DNA of 64,000 bases from Methylovulum sp. GTDB taxonomy: Bacteria > Pseudomonadota > Gammaproteobacteria > Methylococcales > Methylomonadaceae. Below the pieces are notes generated by a model. The model did no database searches and had not been told where the DNA came from. It saw only the letters and a program-made list of their open reading frames with translations. The DNA lies in assembly GCA_028712695.1 (NCBI GenBank), contig JAQTQZ010000003.1, positions 1 through 64,000 on the forward strand, written 5' to 3'. Position 1 is the first letter of the stretch, and the number at the start of each line of letters is the position of its first letter. The translations under genes and the position numbers were made by a program. Of this stretch, positions 43,711 through 53,423 are shown piece after piece.

Positions 43711-44844
43711 TTGTCGCCACTCAGCCTTTATATACACATTCCCTGGTGCATAAAAAAATGCCCTTATTGCGATTTTAATTCGCATGCCATTAAGGCCGAC
43801 ACCCCTGAAGCGGCCTATATCAATGCCTTATTGGGGGATTTGGCCAAAGATATTCGGCTATATGGCATTACCCGCCCAATAACCAGTGTTTTTGTTGGAG
43901 GGGGTACGCCTAGTTTGTTCGCACCTGAATCTATCGACCGTTTACTGCACGGCATCGGCCAACAACTTGAATTGCAAGAAGGCTTGGAGATTACGATGGA
44001 AGCGAACCCCGGCACATTTGAAAGCCAAAAATTTGCGGAGTTCAGGGCATTGGGCATTAGCCGGCTGTCTATCGGCATACAAAGCTTTAATGAGCTTGTA
44101 TTAAAACGGCTCGGGCGTGTCCATTCGGCGGGAGAAGCCATCCGTGCTGCTGAGATTGCGCACCAGGCAGGCTTTGAGAATTTCAATATAGATTTAATGT
44201 TTGGCTTGCCTGGTGCAACGTCTAAGAGTAATAGGCTGGATATAGAAACGGCCATCGGTCTTAAACCTAAGCATATTTCTTACTATCAATTAACGCTAGA
44301 GCCGAATACTTATTTTCATAAGTTTCCTCCTAAGCTACCTAATGATGAGGCAAATTTTGTTACCCAACAAAACGCCCGAACACTTTTGGCAGATTATGGC
44401 TATCAGCAGTATGAGGTTTCAGCTTATAGCCAGTTGGGTTTTCAATGCGCCCACAACCTGAATTACTGGCGGTTTGGCGATTATTTGGGGATTGGCGCAG
44501 GCGCGCACGGGAAAATAACCCAAGCGCTACCACATGCTATTGTCCGTACCGTTAAGCCTAAAAGCCCCGAACACTATTTAAGCAGTACGCATAAACAAGA
44601 TGGTGCTACGGCTATTTCGGGTAACGATCTGCCTTTGGAATTTGTTATGAACCATCTCCGCCTTAAGCGGGGTTTTACCTTGGCCGCTTACCAGTCAGCA
44701 ACAGGCCTTACCCCTGATACGTTAGAGCCAATGTTGTCGGCTTGTTTGGCGCAGGGTCTAATAATTTATCAAGAGCATCATTATGCTTGTACGGCGCAGG
44801 GCTGGAATTTTCTTGATAGTATTCTGGAAAAATTTTTGTCTTAA
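43711..44844 (+). CDS. hemW: HemW-type radical SAM haem chaperone
   Basis: 377 residues. The radical SAM cluster motif is CIKKCPYC (13-20). GGGTPS (about 67-72) and the HemW-type SIGIQSF follow, with the C-terminal HemN domain (about 290-370). Often mislabelled coproporphyrinogen III oxidase. HemW is thought to insert haem into respiratory enzymes, which fits an organism with c- and ba3-type cytochromes. The start is a TTG: an in-frame TAA lies three codons upstream and no other start codon precedes the cluster motif. Confidence 0.9.
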   Translation: MSPLSLYIHIPWCIKKCPYCDFNSHAIKADTPEAAYINALLGDLAKDIRLYGITRPITSVFVGGGTPSLFAPESIDRLLHGIGQQLELQEGLEITMEANPGTFESQKFAEFRALGISRLSIGIQSFNELVLKRLGRVHSAGEAIRAAEIAHQAGFENFNIDLMFGLPGATSKSNRLDIETAIGLKPKHISYYQLTLEPNTYFHKFPPKLPNDEANFVTQQNARTLLADYGYQQYEVSAYSQLGFQCAHNLNYWRFGDYLGIGAGAHGKITQALPHAIVRTVKPKSPEHYLSSTHKQDGATAISGNDLPLEFVMNHLRLKRGFTLAAYQSATGLTPDTLEPMLSACLAQGLIIYQEHHYACTAQGWNFLDSILEKFLS

Positions 44845-45050
44845 CCAAAATGCTTTAAGCTTTGCGGATTGGGACTGAATAAAATCTGCAGTTAGGTGCG
44901 GTTTTTTGTCACTATCTTGTCAGGTTGGTCAGCTATTATCGATAAGGACTTAGTTTAGGTGGTTTAAGTTTATATAAATTACTTTTTATTATCGGCATGT
45001 TATGGCTTATAGATATTATTAAGTGTAATCTTTTTATTTTGGTACATAAT

Positions 45051-45080
45051 ATGCGTATATCTTGGATTGCTTGGCGCTAA
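45051..45080 (+). CDS. Possible leader peptide of pyrE
   Basis: ATG to TAA spelling MRISWIAWR, ending 7 bases before a hairpin. No good ribosome site is visible, and if the TACATAAT just before it is a -10 box the ORF would not be transcribed from its start. Weak candidate. Confidence 0.25.
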   Translation: MRISWIAWR

Positions 45081-45087
45081 AAATAAA

Positions 45088-45115
45088 GCGGATAAGGGCA
45101 AAATCCGCGTATTTT
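45088..45115 (+). terminator. Possible attenuator hairpin before pyrE
   Basis: GCGGAT (45088-45093) pairs with ATCCGC (45103-45108) around a 9-base loop and is followed by GTATTTTT (45109 on). pyrE and pyrBI of enteric bacteria are controlled by UTP-sensing attenuators upstream of the gene; this could be an equivalent. The stem is short. Confidence 0.4.
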
Positions 45116-45152
45116 TAATCAAAAGCCTTCATTTATTAATCTATCCTATTTT

Positions 45153-45791
45153 ATGCTTGATTATCAAAGAGATTTTATTGCTTATGCGCTGGACTGTGGC
45201 GTACTAAAATTTGGCGAATTCATATTGAAATCGGGTCGTAGCAGCCCCTATTTTTTTAATACCGGTTTGTTTAATACAGGCGCTAAATTGGGGAAATTAG
45301 GGGGCTTTTATGCCCAAGCATTGTTGCAATCCGGCATTAAAGCAGACATTCTTTATGGGCCGGCTTACAAAGGAATCCCCTTAGTTAGTGCCACTACCAT
45401 TGCTTATGCGCAAATGACAGGCCGAGATATGCCTTTTGCGTTTAACCGTAAAGAATCCAAGGATCATGGCGAAGGTGGATTGTTGGTGGGGGCGGTGCTA
45501 CAAGGTAATGTGGTCATCGTTGACGATGTGATTTCGGCCGGCACATCGGTTAGAGAGTCTGTTGAGATTATAAAAAACACCGATGCAACCCCCGCAGGCG
45601 TTATTTGTGCATTAGATAGGCAAGAAAGGGGGCAAAATGCGGTCTCTGCTATTCAGGAAGTTATTGAATGCTTTGGCATGCCGGTTGTTTCCATAATATC
45701 ATTAGCGACTATTGTTGATTATTTAACCGATATTGGCGCCAATGCTGAAATAAACGCGATAGTGGACTATCAGTCTCGCTATGGTGTTTAA
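45153..45791 (+). CDS. pyrE: Orotate phosphoribosyltransferase
   Basis: 212 residues, normal length. FGEFILKSGRSSPYFFNTGLF (about 21-41) and the PRPP motif VVIVDDVISAGTSVRES (about 121-137) identify PyrE of pyrimidine synthesis. Upstream leader contains a short ORF and a hairpin. It is not next to rph or argB, the common partners. Confidence 0.96.
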   Translation: MLDYQRDFIAYALDCGVLKFGEFILKSGRSSPYFFNTGLFNTGAKLGKLGGFYAQALLQSGIKADILYGPAYKGIPLVSATTIAYAQMTGRDMPFAFNRKESKDHGEGGLLVGAVLQGNVVIVDDVISAGTSVRESVEIIKNTDATPAGVICALDRQERGQNAVSAIQEVIECFGMPVVSIISLATIVDYLTDIGANAEINAIVDYQSRYGV

Positions 45792-45902
45792 TCCGGCTAT
45801 TTTCGAAAAATAACACGCGTTAATCTAGCAGTTATTAAGATATAAACTACAATTACCCGACAATCGATTTACTTTAAGAGTGCTATTAACAAAAGGCTTG
45901 CC

Positions 45903-47843
45903 ATGAGGAACTTGGAATTTAAAGAAAAAATGCACGAATATTCGTTGTGGCGTGCAAATTTAATACAATCCATAGAAATGTACCACCAATGGCTCAACCG
46001 CTATGGTTTAAACGATGCTCACAGTACTAATAGTATTTTAAATATTCTCACTGACCTCAAAAATGACCGCATCACCTTAGCGTTTGTTGCTGAGTTTTCG
46101 CGTGGTAAGACTGAGCTGATTAACGCCATGTTTTTTGCCGAAACTGGTGTAAGGCTACTCCCGTCTTCACCTGGGCGGACGACCATGTCGCCGACCGAGA
46201 TTTTTTATGATGAAAAAGGCGGTAGCTACGTCCAACTATTGGATATTGATAGCCGTCTTGAAGATATTTCTTTAGCCGAATTGAAACAGCACCCTGGACG
46301 ATGGTCACGGTTTGACTTGGATTGCGATTCGCCCACGCAAATGCAAGGTGTATTTAAGGAGCTTATCGCCACTAAAATGGTGGATAGGGAGTATGCGGAT
46401 AAGCTTGGATTATGGGACGAGCAGGATGCGGTGTCGCGCGGTGTTGCTATTCCTCAGCAGGTAGAAATACCTTGTTGGCGGCATGCACTCATCAGCTTTC
46501 CGCATCCTTTATTAAAAGAAGGGTTGGCGATTATTGATACGCCTGGATTGAATGCATTGGGTTCTGAGCCGGAATTAACGTTAAGTTTACTACCTAGTGC
46601 CCAAGCCATTTTTTTTATACTGGCGGCAGATACTGGGGTCACCAAGAGCGATCTGGAGATATGGCTGACACATATTAGCCGGGCGCGTAGCGGCAAGACC
46701 CAAGGCTTGGCAGTGGTCATGAATAAAATTGATGCCATGTGGGACGATCTTGCCGGAACCAATACCTATGATGCGTCGATTAAATCGCAGATCAAAGCAT
46801 CTGCGGCTATTTTAAAAATAAATGAGGATTCAATTTTCCCAGTATCAGCTAAGCAGGCATTGCTGGCAAAGGTAAAGGGGGACGCTGAGCTGCTCGAAAA
46901 AAGTTTGTTGCCACCGTTAGAAAATTACCTAGCTGTTGATATATTAAAACAAAAACGTAACATCATGATGGACACTGTAGGGCGTGATGTGGGGGTCTTA
47001 GTTAATGGCTCGTTTAATTTAGCCAGCTCGTCATTGCATAATGCAGAAGAACAACTTGAGGAATTCAAAAAAGTTGACTTCCAAAATCAGGATATGACTG
47101 GCAAATTAATGGCCGAAACCCGTGATAAGCAAAATCAGTACATGGCCAATGTTGAAAATTTTCAGTCTAGCCGTCGGGTTTTTATTGTCCAGGCCAAAAT
47201 GCTTATTGATTCCTTTGCGGAAGAAAGGGTCGATGAGGTTCTTGATAATGCTAGGCATGAGATTTCAAAAAGCCTGACAACTTATGGAATGAAACAAAAC
47301 ATACGGAAGTTATTTGATGAATTGCGTGATTTATTACAAAACTCTATCGATATTACCAATGAAACACGCCGACTGGTAATGGCAATACACAAAAAGTTTA
47401 GGGACGAATACGGCTTTACTGGAATTGAACCACAACTGTTTTCTATTAAACAATATCAGATTGAACTGGAACAGATTTTTGATGAAGGCGAAGCGTTCCG
47501 GTCTAGCGCTAAAGTTACTATGACTGAACAGCATATTGTTGTCACCAAGCTTTATAACACCTTAATCTCCAAGGCTAAGGATGTTATCGAGCAGGCACAT
47601 ACGGATGCTATAACTTGGAGTAATGGTGCATTGACGCCTTTAATGCATCAAATTAAAGAGCGGAAGAAGCAAATTGAGGGGCGTTTGCAGATGTTAAGAA
47701 AAATTAACGACTCTAAGGGGACTGTTGCTGAAAATATCTTGGCGCTGGAGGCGGAATTGGTGCCGCTGAAACAACAGCGTGACGAACTTTCTGTTATGGT
47801 TAAGGCAATGCAGCTAGATACTTATTCGTCAAATAAGCTTTAG
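45903..47843 (+). CDS. Bacterial dynamin-like GTPase
   Basis: 646 residues. GTPase motifs: P-loop AEFSRGKTE (63-71, Ala where the first Gly is usual), switch TTMSPTE near 98, DTPGLN near 214 and NKID near 280. After about 350 the sequence is helical and coiled-coil rich, with repeats of acidic and basic heptads, and no transmembrane helix. Such proteins remodel or tether membranes; function here is unknown. It is a single protein, not a tandem pair such as LeoA/LeoBC. A strong terminator follows. Confidence 0.82.
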   Translation: MRNLEFKEKMHEYSLWRANLIQSIEMYHQWLNRYGLNDAHSTNSILNILTDLKNDRITLAFVAEFSRGKTELINAMFFAETGVRLLPSSPGRTTMSPTEIFYDEKGGSYVQLLDIDSRLEDISLAELKQHPGRWSRFDLDCDSPTQMQGVFKELIATKMVDREYADKLGLWDEQDAVSRGVAIPQQVEIPCWRHALISFPHPLLKEGLAIIDTPGLNALGSEPELTLSLLPSAQAIFFILAADTGVTKSDLEIWLTHISRARSGKTQGLAVVMNKIDAMWDDLAGTNTYDASIKSQIKASAAILKINEDSIFPVSAKQALLAKVKGDAELLEKSLLPPLENYLAVDILKQKRNIMMDTVGRDVGVLVNGSFNLASSSLHNAEEQLEEFKKVDFQNQDMTGKLMAETRDKQNQYMANVENFQSSRRVFIVQAKMLIDSFAEERVDEVLDNARHEISKSLTTYGMKQNIRKLFDELRDLLQNSIDITNETRRLVMAIHKKFRDEYGFTGIEPQLFSIKQYQIELEQIFDEGEAFRSSAKVTMTEQHIVVTKLYNTLISKAKDVIEQAHTDAITWSNGALTPLMHQIKERKKQIEGRLQMLRKINDSKGTVAENILALEAELVPLKQQRDELSVMVKAMQLDTYSSNKL

Positions 47844-47862
47844 CAAAATCAAGGCAATAGTG

Positions 47863-47899
47863 AAGCCAGTAGACGAAGGCAGGGGGCGTCTACTGGCTT
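47863..47899. terminator. Bidirectional terminator between the dynamin-like gene and trmB
   Basis: AAGCCAGTAGACG (47863-47875) pairs perfectly with CGTCTACTGGCTT (47887-47899), 13 base pairs around an 11-base loop, with T residues continuing to 47901. It lies between two convergent genes and directly touches the trmB stop codon. Confidence 0.85.
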
Positions 47900-48595
47900 T
47901 TAATGTGTATCCTTCCTGAAAATTAAATCCCAGACGCCATGCCCCAAGCGTATGCCACGCTGCTCAAATTTTGTCAACGGGCGGTATTCGGGCCGCAAAC
48001 AATAATTTCCGGTAGCACTGGTGTTGGTCAGAAAATCTCCTGCCGATAAGACCATTAACATCGCTTCTGCATAATTTTGCCAATCGGTTGCGGCATGAAA
48101 ATATCCTCCTACAGTTAATTTCTTAACCAATAAACCGACAAAGCCAAAACTAACAATCCGGCGTTTATGATGCTTTTTTTTTGGCCAGGGGTCAGGGAAA
48201 AACAAATGTACGCCGGCGAGGCTATGGTCAGGTATTTTTTGTTCCAAAATTTCGATTGCATCGTGACAATAAATCCTGACATTACTTAGTTTTTGCTGGT
48301 CGAGTAACATCATTAAATGCCCAACCCCCGGTTTATGAACTTCTATACCGATATAGTCGTTATCAGGATTAGCCGCTGCCATTTTTGCCAAGCTTTCGCC
48401 GTTGCCAAAACCAATTTCAACAATCAATGGGGCACTGCGTCCAAATAGCGCGGTAAAGTCGTACTCTGCTTTAGGATCCAGACAATAGGTGTTCCAGTGA
48501 TTATCCAGCGCAAACAGTTGTCCCGTGGTTAGGCGGCCTTGGCGACGGATAAAACTACGGATTCTGCTAGGGGCATTTTTTTCAGGTAACGACAT
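47900..48595 (-). CDS. trmB: tRNA (guanine46-N7)-methyltransferase
   Basis: 231 residues. VEIGFGNGESLAKMA (about 53-67) is motif I, and VHLFFPDPWPKKKHHKRRIV (about 129-148) is the TrmB signature. It makes m7G46 in tRNA. Stands 76 bases downstream of the thiS-thiG gene on the same strand. Confidence 0.95.
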   Translation of the reverse strand: MSLPEKNAPSRIRSFIRRQGRLTTGQLFALDNHWNTYCLDPKAEYDFTALFGRSAPLIVEIGFGNGESLAKMAAANPDNDYIGIEVHKPGVGHLMMLLDQQKLSNVRIYCHDAIEILEQKIPDHSLAGVHLFFPDPWPKKKHHKRRIVSFGFVGLLVKKLTVGGYFHAATDWQNYAEAMLMVLSAGDFLTNTSATGNYCLRPEYRPLTKFEQRGIRLGHGVWDLIFRKDTH

Positions 48596-48671
48596 AGAAG
48601 CTATTTAAAGGGGCAAGAGAGGTGCGGTGGACGTCTCTGTGATTAATTGTGGTAAAAAATCTTGATCAGTG

Positions 48672-49649
48672 CTAGAAAAATAAGCCATCTATAGGTGATG
48701 ATGCCGATGCAAAGCGTTTTCTTGGCATGCGTCCTGCTAAAAATGCTTCCCTACCCGCCTCAATGCCTTTTTTCATCGCCGATGCCATCAATATGGGATT
48801 TTTTGCAGCGGCAATTGCGGTGTTCATTAATACACCAGCACAGCCTAATTCCATCGCAATTGCGGCATCGGATGCCGTGCCAACACCAGCATCAACTAAA
48901 ATAGGTACGCTGGCATTTTCAACAATTGTCAAGATATTGTAGGGATTACGGATGCCTAATCCTGAGCCAATGGGCGCGGCAAGTGGCATAACCGCAACGC
49001 AGCCGATCTCTTCCAAACGCTTGGCGGCAATTGGGTCATCATTGGTATACACCATGACGTCAAAGCCATCTTTCACTAGTAATTCAGCTGCTATGAACGT
49101 TTCTGCCACATCAGGAAATAAAGTCTTTTGGTCGGCTAACACTTCCAGCTTAACCAGTTTATGCCCATTTAGTAATTCCCGCGCCAGACGGCAAGTCCGA
49201 ACCGCCTCATCGGCAGTGTAGCAGCCGGCAGTATTGGGTAGAATGGTATATTTATCGGGTGAAATAACATCCAGTAGGTTAGGCTCGCCTGGATTTTGGC
49301 CAATGTTAGTGCGCCGGATCGCCACGGTAACAATTTCTGCACCACTGGCTTCAATGGCTAGCCGTGTTTCTTCCAGGTCTTTATATTTGCCGGTGCCGAC
49401 CAACAACCGCGAATGATAGGCGACACCTGCGATGAGAAAAGAATCATCTTGGCCGCCGCCAATGGCATGGACAATTTCCAGATGATCAGAGGCTTGCAAT
49501 GATTGTGTTTCGTATTGATTAAATGGCAATATTTCTTTATTTAATTCGACCGCGATTTTTTTGCCGGTTAAGCCCAGATCAGCAATTAAATCGACAACAT
49601 GACAATCGGTTGCGCATTCGTGCGGCTCACCGTTGACGTAGATGATCAT
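48672..49649 (-). CDS. thiSG: ThiS-ThiG fusion: sulfur carrier and thiazole synthase
   Basis: 325 residues. Residues 1-66 are a ThiS ubiquitin-like domain ([11 protein letters not shown]... IVHAIGGG), and from about 70 a full ThiG begins ([43 protein letters not shown]), with the Schiff-base Lys in KLEVL and phosphate loops [18 protein letters not shown] and [12 protein letters not shown]. Normally ThiS needs a free C-terminal Gly-Gly to carry sulfur; here the GGG (64-66) is internal. Either the chain is cut, or an internal start gives ThiG alone, or another ThiS exists. It overlaps the DAHP synthase gene by 4 bases. Confidence 0.92.
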   Translation of the reverse strand: MIIYVNGEPHECATDCHVVDLIADLGLTGKKIAVELNKEILPFNQYETQSLQASDHLEIVHAIGGGQDDSFLIAGVAYHSRLLVGTGKYKDLEETRLAIEASGAEIVTVAIRRTNIGQNPGEPNLLDVISPDKYTILPNTAGCYTADEAVRTCRLARELLNGHKLVKLEVLADQKTLFPDVAETFIAAELLVKDGFDVMVYTNDDPIAAKRLEEIGCVAVMPLAAPIGSGLGIRNPYNILTIVENASVPILVDAGVGTASDAAIAMELGCAGVLMNTAIAAAKNPILMASAMKKGIEAGREAFLAGRMPRKRFASASSPIDGLFF

Positions 49650-50734
49650 AATGTCAAGCTCCTGCTGGTACCTACAGTTCTGCGTTTTTGTACGGCGTTG
49701 GCTAAACTTCTTAACAGGGGTAAGGTATCATCCCACGACAAACAAGCATCGGTTATGCTTTGTCCGTAAACTAAGGGTTGGCCCTCCATAACTTTTTGGC
49801 TGCCTGCTTTAAGATGGCTTTCAATCATGACGCCCATAATACGTTGATCGCCATTAGCAATTTGCCCACCGACATCTTCACCGACTATCAGTTGCCGCTG
49901 GCATTGCTTTAAGCTATTGGCATGACTGAAATCAATCATGATATTGGCTTTTAAGTCGGCTTTTTTCAAGCCTTCTGCTACCTGCTCGACACTGACGGCA
50001 TCATAATTGGGTCGATCATTGCCGCCCCGCAAAATAATATGCACGTCTTCATTGCCGGTTGTTGAAAAAATCGCAGAATGCCCTGCTTTGGTCAACGATA
50101 AAAAATGGTGCGGGCTCATGGCGGCGCCGATTGCGTCAATGGCAATTTTTATCGTGCCGTCCGTCGAGTTTTTAAAGCCAATAGGGCAAGAGACTCCCGA
50201 TGCCAGTTCACGGTGTCCCTGGCTTTCAGTGGTTCTTGCGCCAATTGCTCCCCAAGCAATCAGGTCAGATATATATTGCGGTGAAATCAAATCCAAGTAT
50301 TCGGTGGCTGCCGGTACGCCTAAGTCATTGACGTCCAGTAATAATTGTCTAGCAACCCGCAAGCCTTTGTTGATGTTAAAACTAGAATCTAGGTCAGGGT
50401 CGTTAATCAAGCCTTTCCAGCCCACGGTAGTGCGGGGTTTCTCAAAATAAACACGCATAACGATTAATAAATCGTCTTTTAATTCATCACTAATAACTTT
50501 TAAGCGTTGCGCATATTCTTTGGCGGCTTCGGGGTCATGGATAGAGCACGGCCCTACCACAACTAGCAAGCGGTCATCTTGGCCGGTTAATATGTTATGG
50601 ATAGCCGCCCTTGCCTTTAGCGTGGTTTGCGCAGCTGCTTCGCTAATGGGTATCTCATCGTGAACCTGGATTGGCGCAATAACTTCTTTAATCTCACAAA
50701 TTCTCAAATCATCAGTGTTGTATTTTGTTTGCAT
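49646..50734 (-). CDS. aroG: 3-deoxy-7-phosphoheptulonate synthase, AroG class
   Basis: 362 residues of the type I alpha enzyme that condenses PEP and erythrose-4-phosphate to open the shikimate pathway. [11 protein letters not shown] at the N-terminus, [18 protein letters not shown] (about 58-75), [20 protein letters not shown] (about 95-114) and the metal/PEP residues near [16 protein letters not shown] are all present. Which aromatic amino acid inhibits it cannot be told. I start at the ATG nearest the GGTAG ribosome-like sequence; another ATG lies three bases upstream. Confidence 0.93.
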   Translation of the reverse strand: MQTKYNTDDLRICEIKEVIAPIQVHDEIPISEAAAQTTLKARAAIHNILTGQDDRLLVVVGPCSIHDPEAAKEYAQRLKVISDELKDDLLIVMRVYFEKPRTTVGWKGLINDPDLDSSFNINKGLRVARQLLLDVNDLGVPAATEYLDLISPQYISDLIAWGAIGARTTESQGHRELASGVSCPIGFKNSTDGTIKIAIDAIGAAMSPHHFLSLTKAGHSAIFSTTGNEDVHIILRGGNDRPNYDAVSVEQVAEGLKKADLKANIMIDFSHANSLKQCQRQLIVGEDVGGQIANGDQRIMGVMIESHLKAGSQKVMEGQPLVYGQSITDACLSWDDTLPLLRSLANAVQKRRTVGTSRSLTL

Positions 50735-50838
50735 CATAGCTACCAAGCTGTTGCTTTGTTACAGGATTAACATTAATTTTTAGCATTTTAACTGTTTTCA
50801 TGATTTTTTTGTTAGTTTTTGCGGTTCTTGGTTAGCTG

Positions 50839-51336
50839 TTACGCGGCTCTCTTTTTAGAGAATTTTAAAAAACTGTAGCTAAATGCTGCTTGAGGATCAT
50901 CATCAATATCTTCCCTTTCCACTTCTAGCCAATCTGCGCTATTCCAAACAGGAAAAAAAGTGTCGCCCTGAAATGCCTTTTTTATTTCGGTGATATAAAG
51001 CATATCAGCACGCGGCAGCATGGATTCATACAGGCTCGAACCACCAATAACAAAAATTTCAGGCGCCTTTTGGCACGCATTTGCCAATGCGGCATCGGGA
51101 TCATTAAAAACTAAACAACCCGTTTGTTGGTAGGCGGGATCCCTGCTGATGATAATGTTAGTCCTGCCAGGTAAAGGGTGGCCAATAGACTGATAGGTTT
51201 TTCTGCCCATCAAGATAGGGGCACCCATTGTTATTTGTTTAAATTTTTTAAGGTCTGCGGATAAATGCCAGGGCATTTGATTGTTTAAGCCAATGACCCG
51301 ATCGTTTGCCATCGCGACAATAACTGATATTTTCAT
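50839..51336 (-). CDS. folA: Dihydrofolate reductase
   Basis: 165 residues. MKISVIVAMANDRVIGLNNQMPWHLSADLKKFKQITMG is the classic N-terminus with the catalytic acidic residue (D/E at 28 region), and GRKTYQSIG, IGGSSLY and FPVW follow. It regenerates tetrahydrofolate. Divergent from the asparaginase gene. Confidence 0.95.
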   Translation of the reverse strand: MKISVIVAMANDRVIGLNNQMPWHLSADLKKFKQITMGAPILMGRKTYQSIGHPLPGRTNIIISRDPAYQQTGCLVFNDPDAALANACQKAPEIFVIGGSSLYESMLPRADMLYITEIKKAFQGDTFFPVWNSADWLEVEREDIDDDPQAAFSYSFLKFSKKRAA

Positions 51337-51398
51337 TTTAATGCACGGTTTGCTTTGCTATTCTTTGGAATAATTAACTGTAAGCGAAGCATCATACT

Positions 51399-52415
51399 AT
51401 GAAACAAATTCTGGTTGTATTTACGGGCGGCACTATCGGCTCAACAGTGACCGAAGGCACTATCAATACGGCAAACACCATGCCATTTAAATTATTGCAG
51501 CAGTTTCAACAGCACTATCCCAAGCATCAACAGATCAGTTTCACCACGCTCGAGCCGATGGCAATTTTAAGTGAAAATATAGCACCCGCTTTTTGGAAAA
51601 TACTGATTGATACAGTGGAAGCTGCTGGTCCTGAGCAATATGATGGCGTTATCATCACCCATGGGACTGACACGCTCAGCTATACAGCAGCGGCATTAAG
51701 TTTTTATTTTCATGCGTTAAGAGTGCCGATGCTGTTAGTTTCCAGCGATTACCCTTTGGATGATCCTAGAGCGAATGGATTGGAAAATTTTGTCTGTGCG
51801 GTTGAGTTTATTGTTAAGGAAAATCTACCAGGTGTGTTTGTGCCGTACCGCAATCCGCAGCAACTTACCCAACTGCATAAAGGCACACGCCTTGCCTCTT
51901 GTTTGCAATTAAGTGGTGATTTTATCAGTGTGCAAGGCAGAAGCTATATGCAGTTTGAAAATGATCGGTTTTCCTTGCTGAATCCCGTCGGCAACCAAAC
52001 ACACGATAGCATCGGGCCGCTTAGAGCCTTTTTTTCTGAACGCATTTTATTGATACGGCCTTACCCAGGATTGGATTACCGTATGTTTAATCTAGCGGAG
52101 GTCGATGTCGTTCTACATGATTTATACCATTCAGGCACTGCCTGTGTCTCAGAGCAATGGGGTGAAAACCATTCGTTACTTAAGTTCATAGGGCATTGTA
52201 AGTCCCATGCCATTAACGTTTATCTTGCGCCTGCCCATCAATCGCCCAATGCGTATCAAAGCACCCGCTTTTTAGTAGAACGGGGTGCGGTTATGGTCTG
52301 GAATATGTCTATAGAGGCGGCTTATGTGAAATTGGCATTGGCTTACGGCAACTTTACTGACAGAGAAAAAATCATAGCTTTCATCAACAGCGATATTGCG
52401 GGTGAGCACGTTTAA
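51399..52415 (+). CDS. ansA: Type I (cytoplasmic) L-asparaginase
   Basis: 338 residues without a signal peptide. The two nucleophile motifs are FTGGTIGS (8-15) and ITHGTDTLSYT (about 86-96), Thr12 and Thr88 region. C-terminal domain with GTACVSEQW. Hydrolyses asparagine to aspartate and ammonia. Its stop lies inside a GAGCACGTTTAAAAC sequence related to the recurrent motif of this window. Confidence 0.92.
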   Translation: MKQILVVFTGGTIGSTVTEGTINTANTMPFKLLQQFQQHYPKHQQISFTTLEPMAILSENIAPAFWKILIDTVEAAGPEQYDGVIITHGTDTLSYTAAALSFYFHALRVPMLLVSSDYPLDDPRANGLENFVCAVEFIVKENLPGVFVPYRNPQQLTQLHKGTRLASCLQLSGDFISVQGRSYMQFENDRFSLLNPVGNQTHDSIGPLRAFFSERILLIRPYPGLDYRMFNLAEVDVVLHDLYHSGTACVSEQWGENHSLLKFIGHCKSHAINVYLAPAHQSPNAYQSTRFLVERGAVMVWNMSIEAAYVKLALAYGNFTDREKIIAFINSDIAGEHV

Positions 52416-52448
52416 AACAATTTGCTAGCCAATGTCATGCTGGGTGAT

Positions 52449-53141
52449 TTAAACATTATTTGGAGAAGGTTTTCGGTGCTTGTGCAGTAGGCTTTTTAAA
52501 GACAAAAATCGGCTGTCACCAAAGCGTGTTTTACAAGCATAATGGGTTTGATAATCTGCCATTGACCGCCTAATCACTTCATGGGCTTCGTCACGCCCAT
52601 ACACGTGGGTTATTTCGCAGCTACTGGCCTCGCCTGGCAGGCTTTTATAAGTAAGGAAATAGTGCTTAAGGCGATTAATATAGGATACAGGGCAGTCTGA
52701 TACGTCATTCCATTGCCGGTAAAACTCATCACCCTTCATGACGGCAATAATCTTGTCATCGGCTTCGCCTTTATCTAACATGCGAAAGCCTCCGATAGGG
52801 ATGGCTTGGAGAATAATATTGCCATGGGTCACACTGCGTTCGCTTAGCACACAAATATCGAGAGGATCACCATCGCCTTTGGCTACGGTTTTTCCTGATT
52901 TTAAGGCAGCAAACTCAGCAATCCTTTCTGCACAATAGGTTTGTGGAATAAAGCCATAGAGTGTAGGGACGGTATTCGAAAACTTTTGTGGCCTGTCAAT
53001 TTTAAGATAGCCTGTAGTTTTGTCTATTTCATATTTAACAGTATCGGACGGAACTATTTCTATAAATGCAGTGACAATAGCCGGCGCATTATCGCCTGGA
53101 TGAATACCATGCCAAGGGTGAGCTTTATGCTGTATGTTCAT
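52449..53141 (-). CDS. ppa: Inorganic pyrophosphatase, family I
   Basis: 230 residues, longer than the 176 of E. coli. GDGDPLDICVLS (89-100) is the metal-binding signature, YGFIPQTYC precedes it, and MLDKGEADDKIIAV gives the other acidic residues. Cleaves pyrophosphate and so drives biosynthesis. The extra N- and C-terminal length resembles the subgroup found in some proteobacteria and chlamydiae. Confidence 0.9.
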   Translation of the reverse strand: MNIQHKAHPWHGIHPGDNAPAIVTAFIEIVPSDTVKYEIDKTTGYLKIDRPQKFSNTVPTLYGFIPQTYCAERIAEFAALKSGKTVAKGDGDPLDICVLSERSVTHGNIILQAIPIGGFRMLDKGEADDKIIAVMKGDEFYRQWNDVSDCPVSYINRLKHYFLTYKSLPGEASSCEITHVYGRDEAHEVIRRSMADYQTHYACKTRFGDSRFLSLKSLLHKHRKPSPNNV

Positions 53142-53423
53142 TTTATTGTGGATTTTTTCCTAAAAGGTTTTTGTAAGTAGTCAATCTTTAATTGTTTGTC
53201 AGTTGGCAATAGTATTGTATTTGGGGTAGCGGGTGATGGTGCTCGCGTGATAATCAGATAAACCAGATCTGTGAGTTAAATTTGTATGTTGATAAAAAGA
53301 GATGCTGAAATTCCCTTGCGGACAAATAATCCAACGGGACAAGAAGATGCCCTAAGATTAAGTGCAGCAAGGGTAATCCCGATGGCGGCAATTTCTTGTA
53401 AGTACGTTAATGTGGGTGGCAAA

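Larger units (their letters stand above)
44845..45152. other. Non-coding gap upstream of pyrE
   Basis: 308 AT-rich bases with no standard gene. It contains a nine-codon ORF and a hairpin, both listed separately. The T-rich block TCTTTTTATTTTGG (about 45029-45042) precedes them. Confidence 0.6.
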
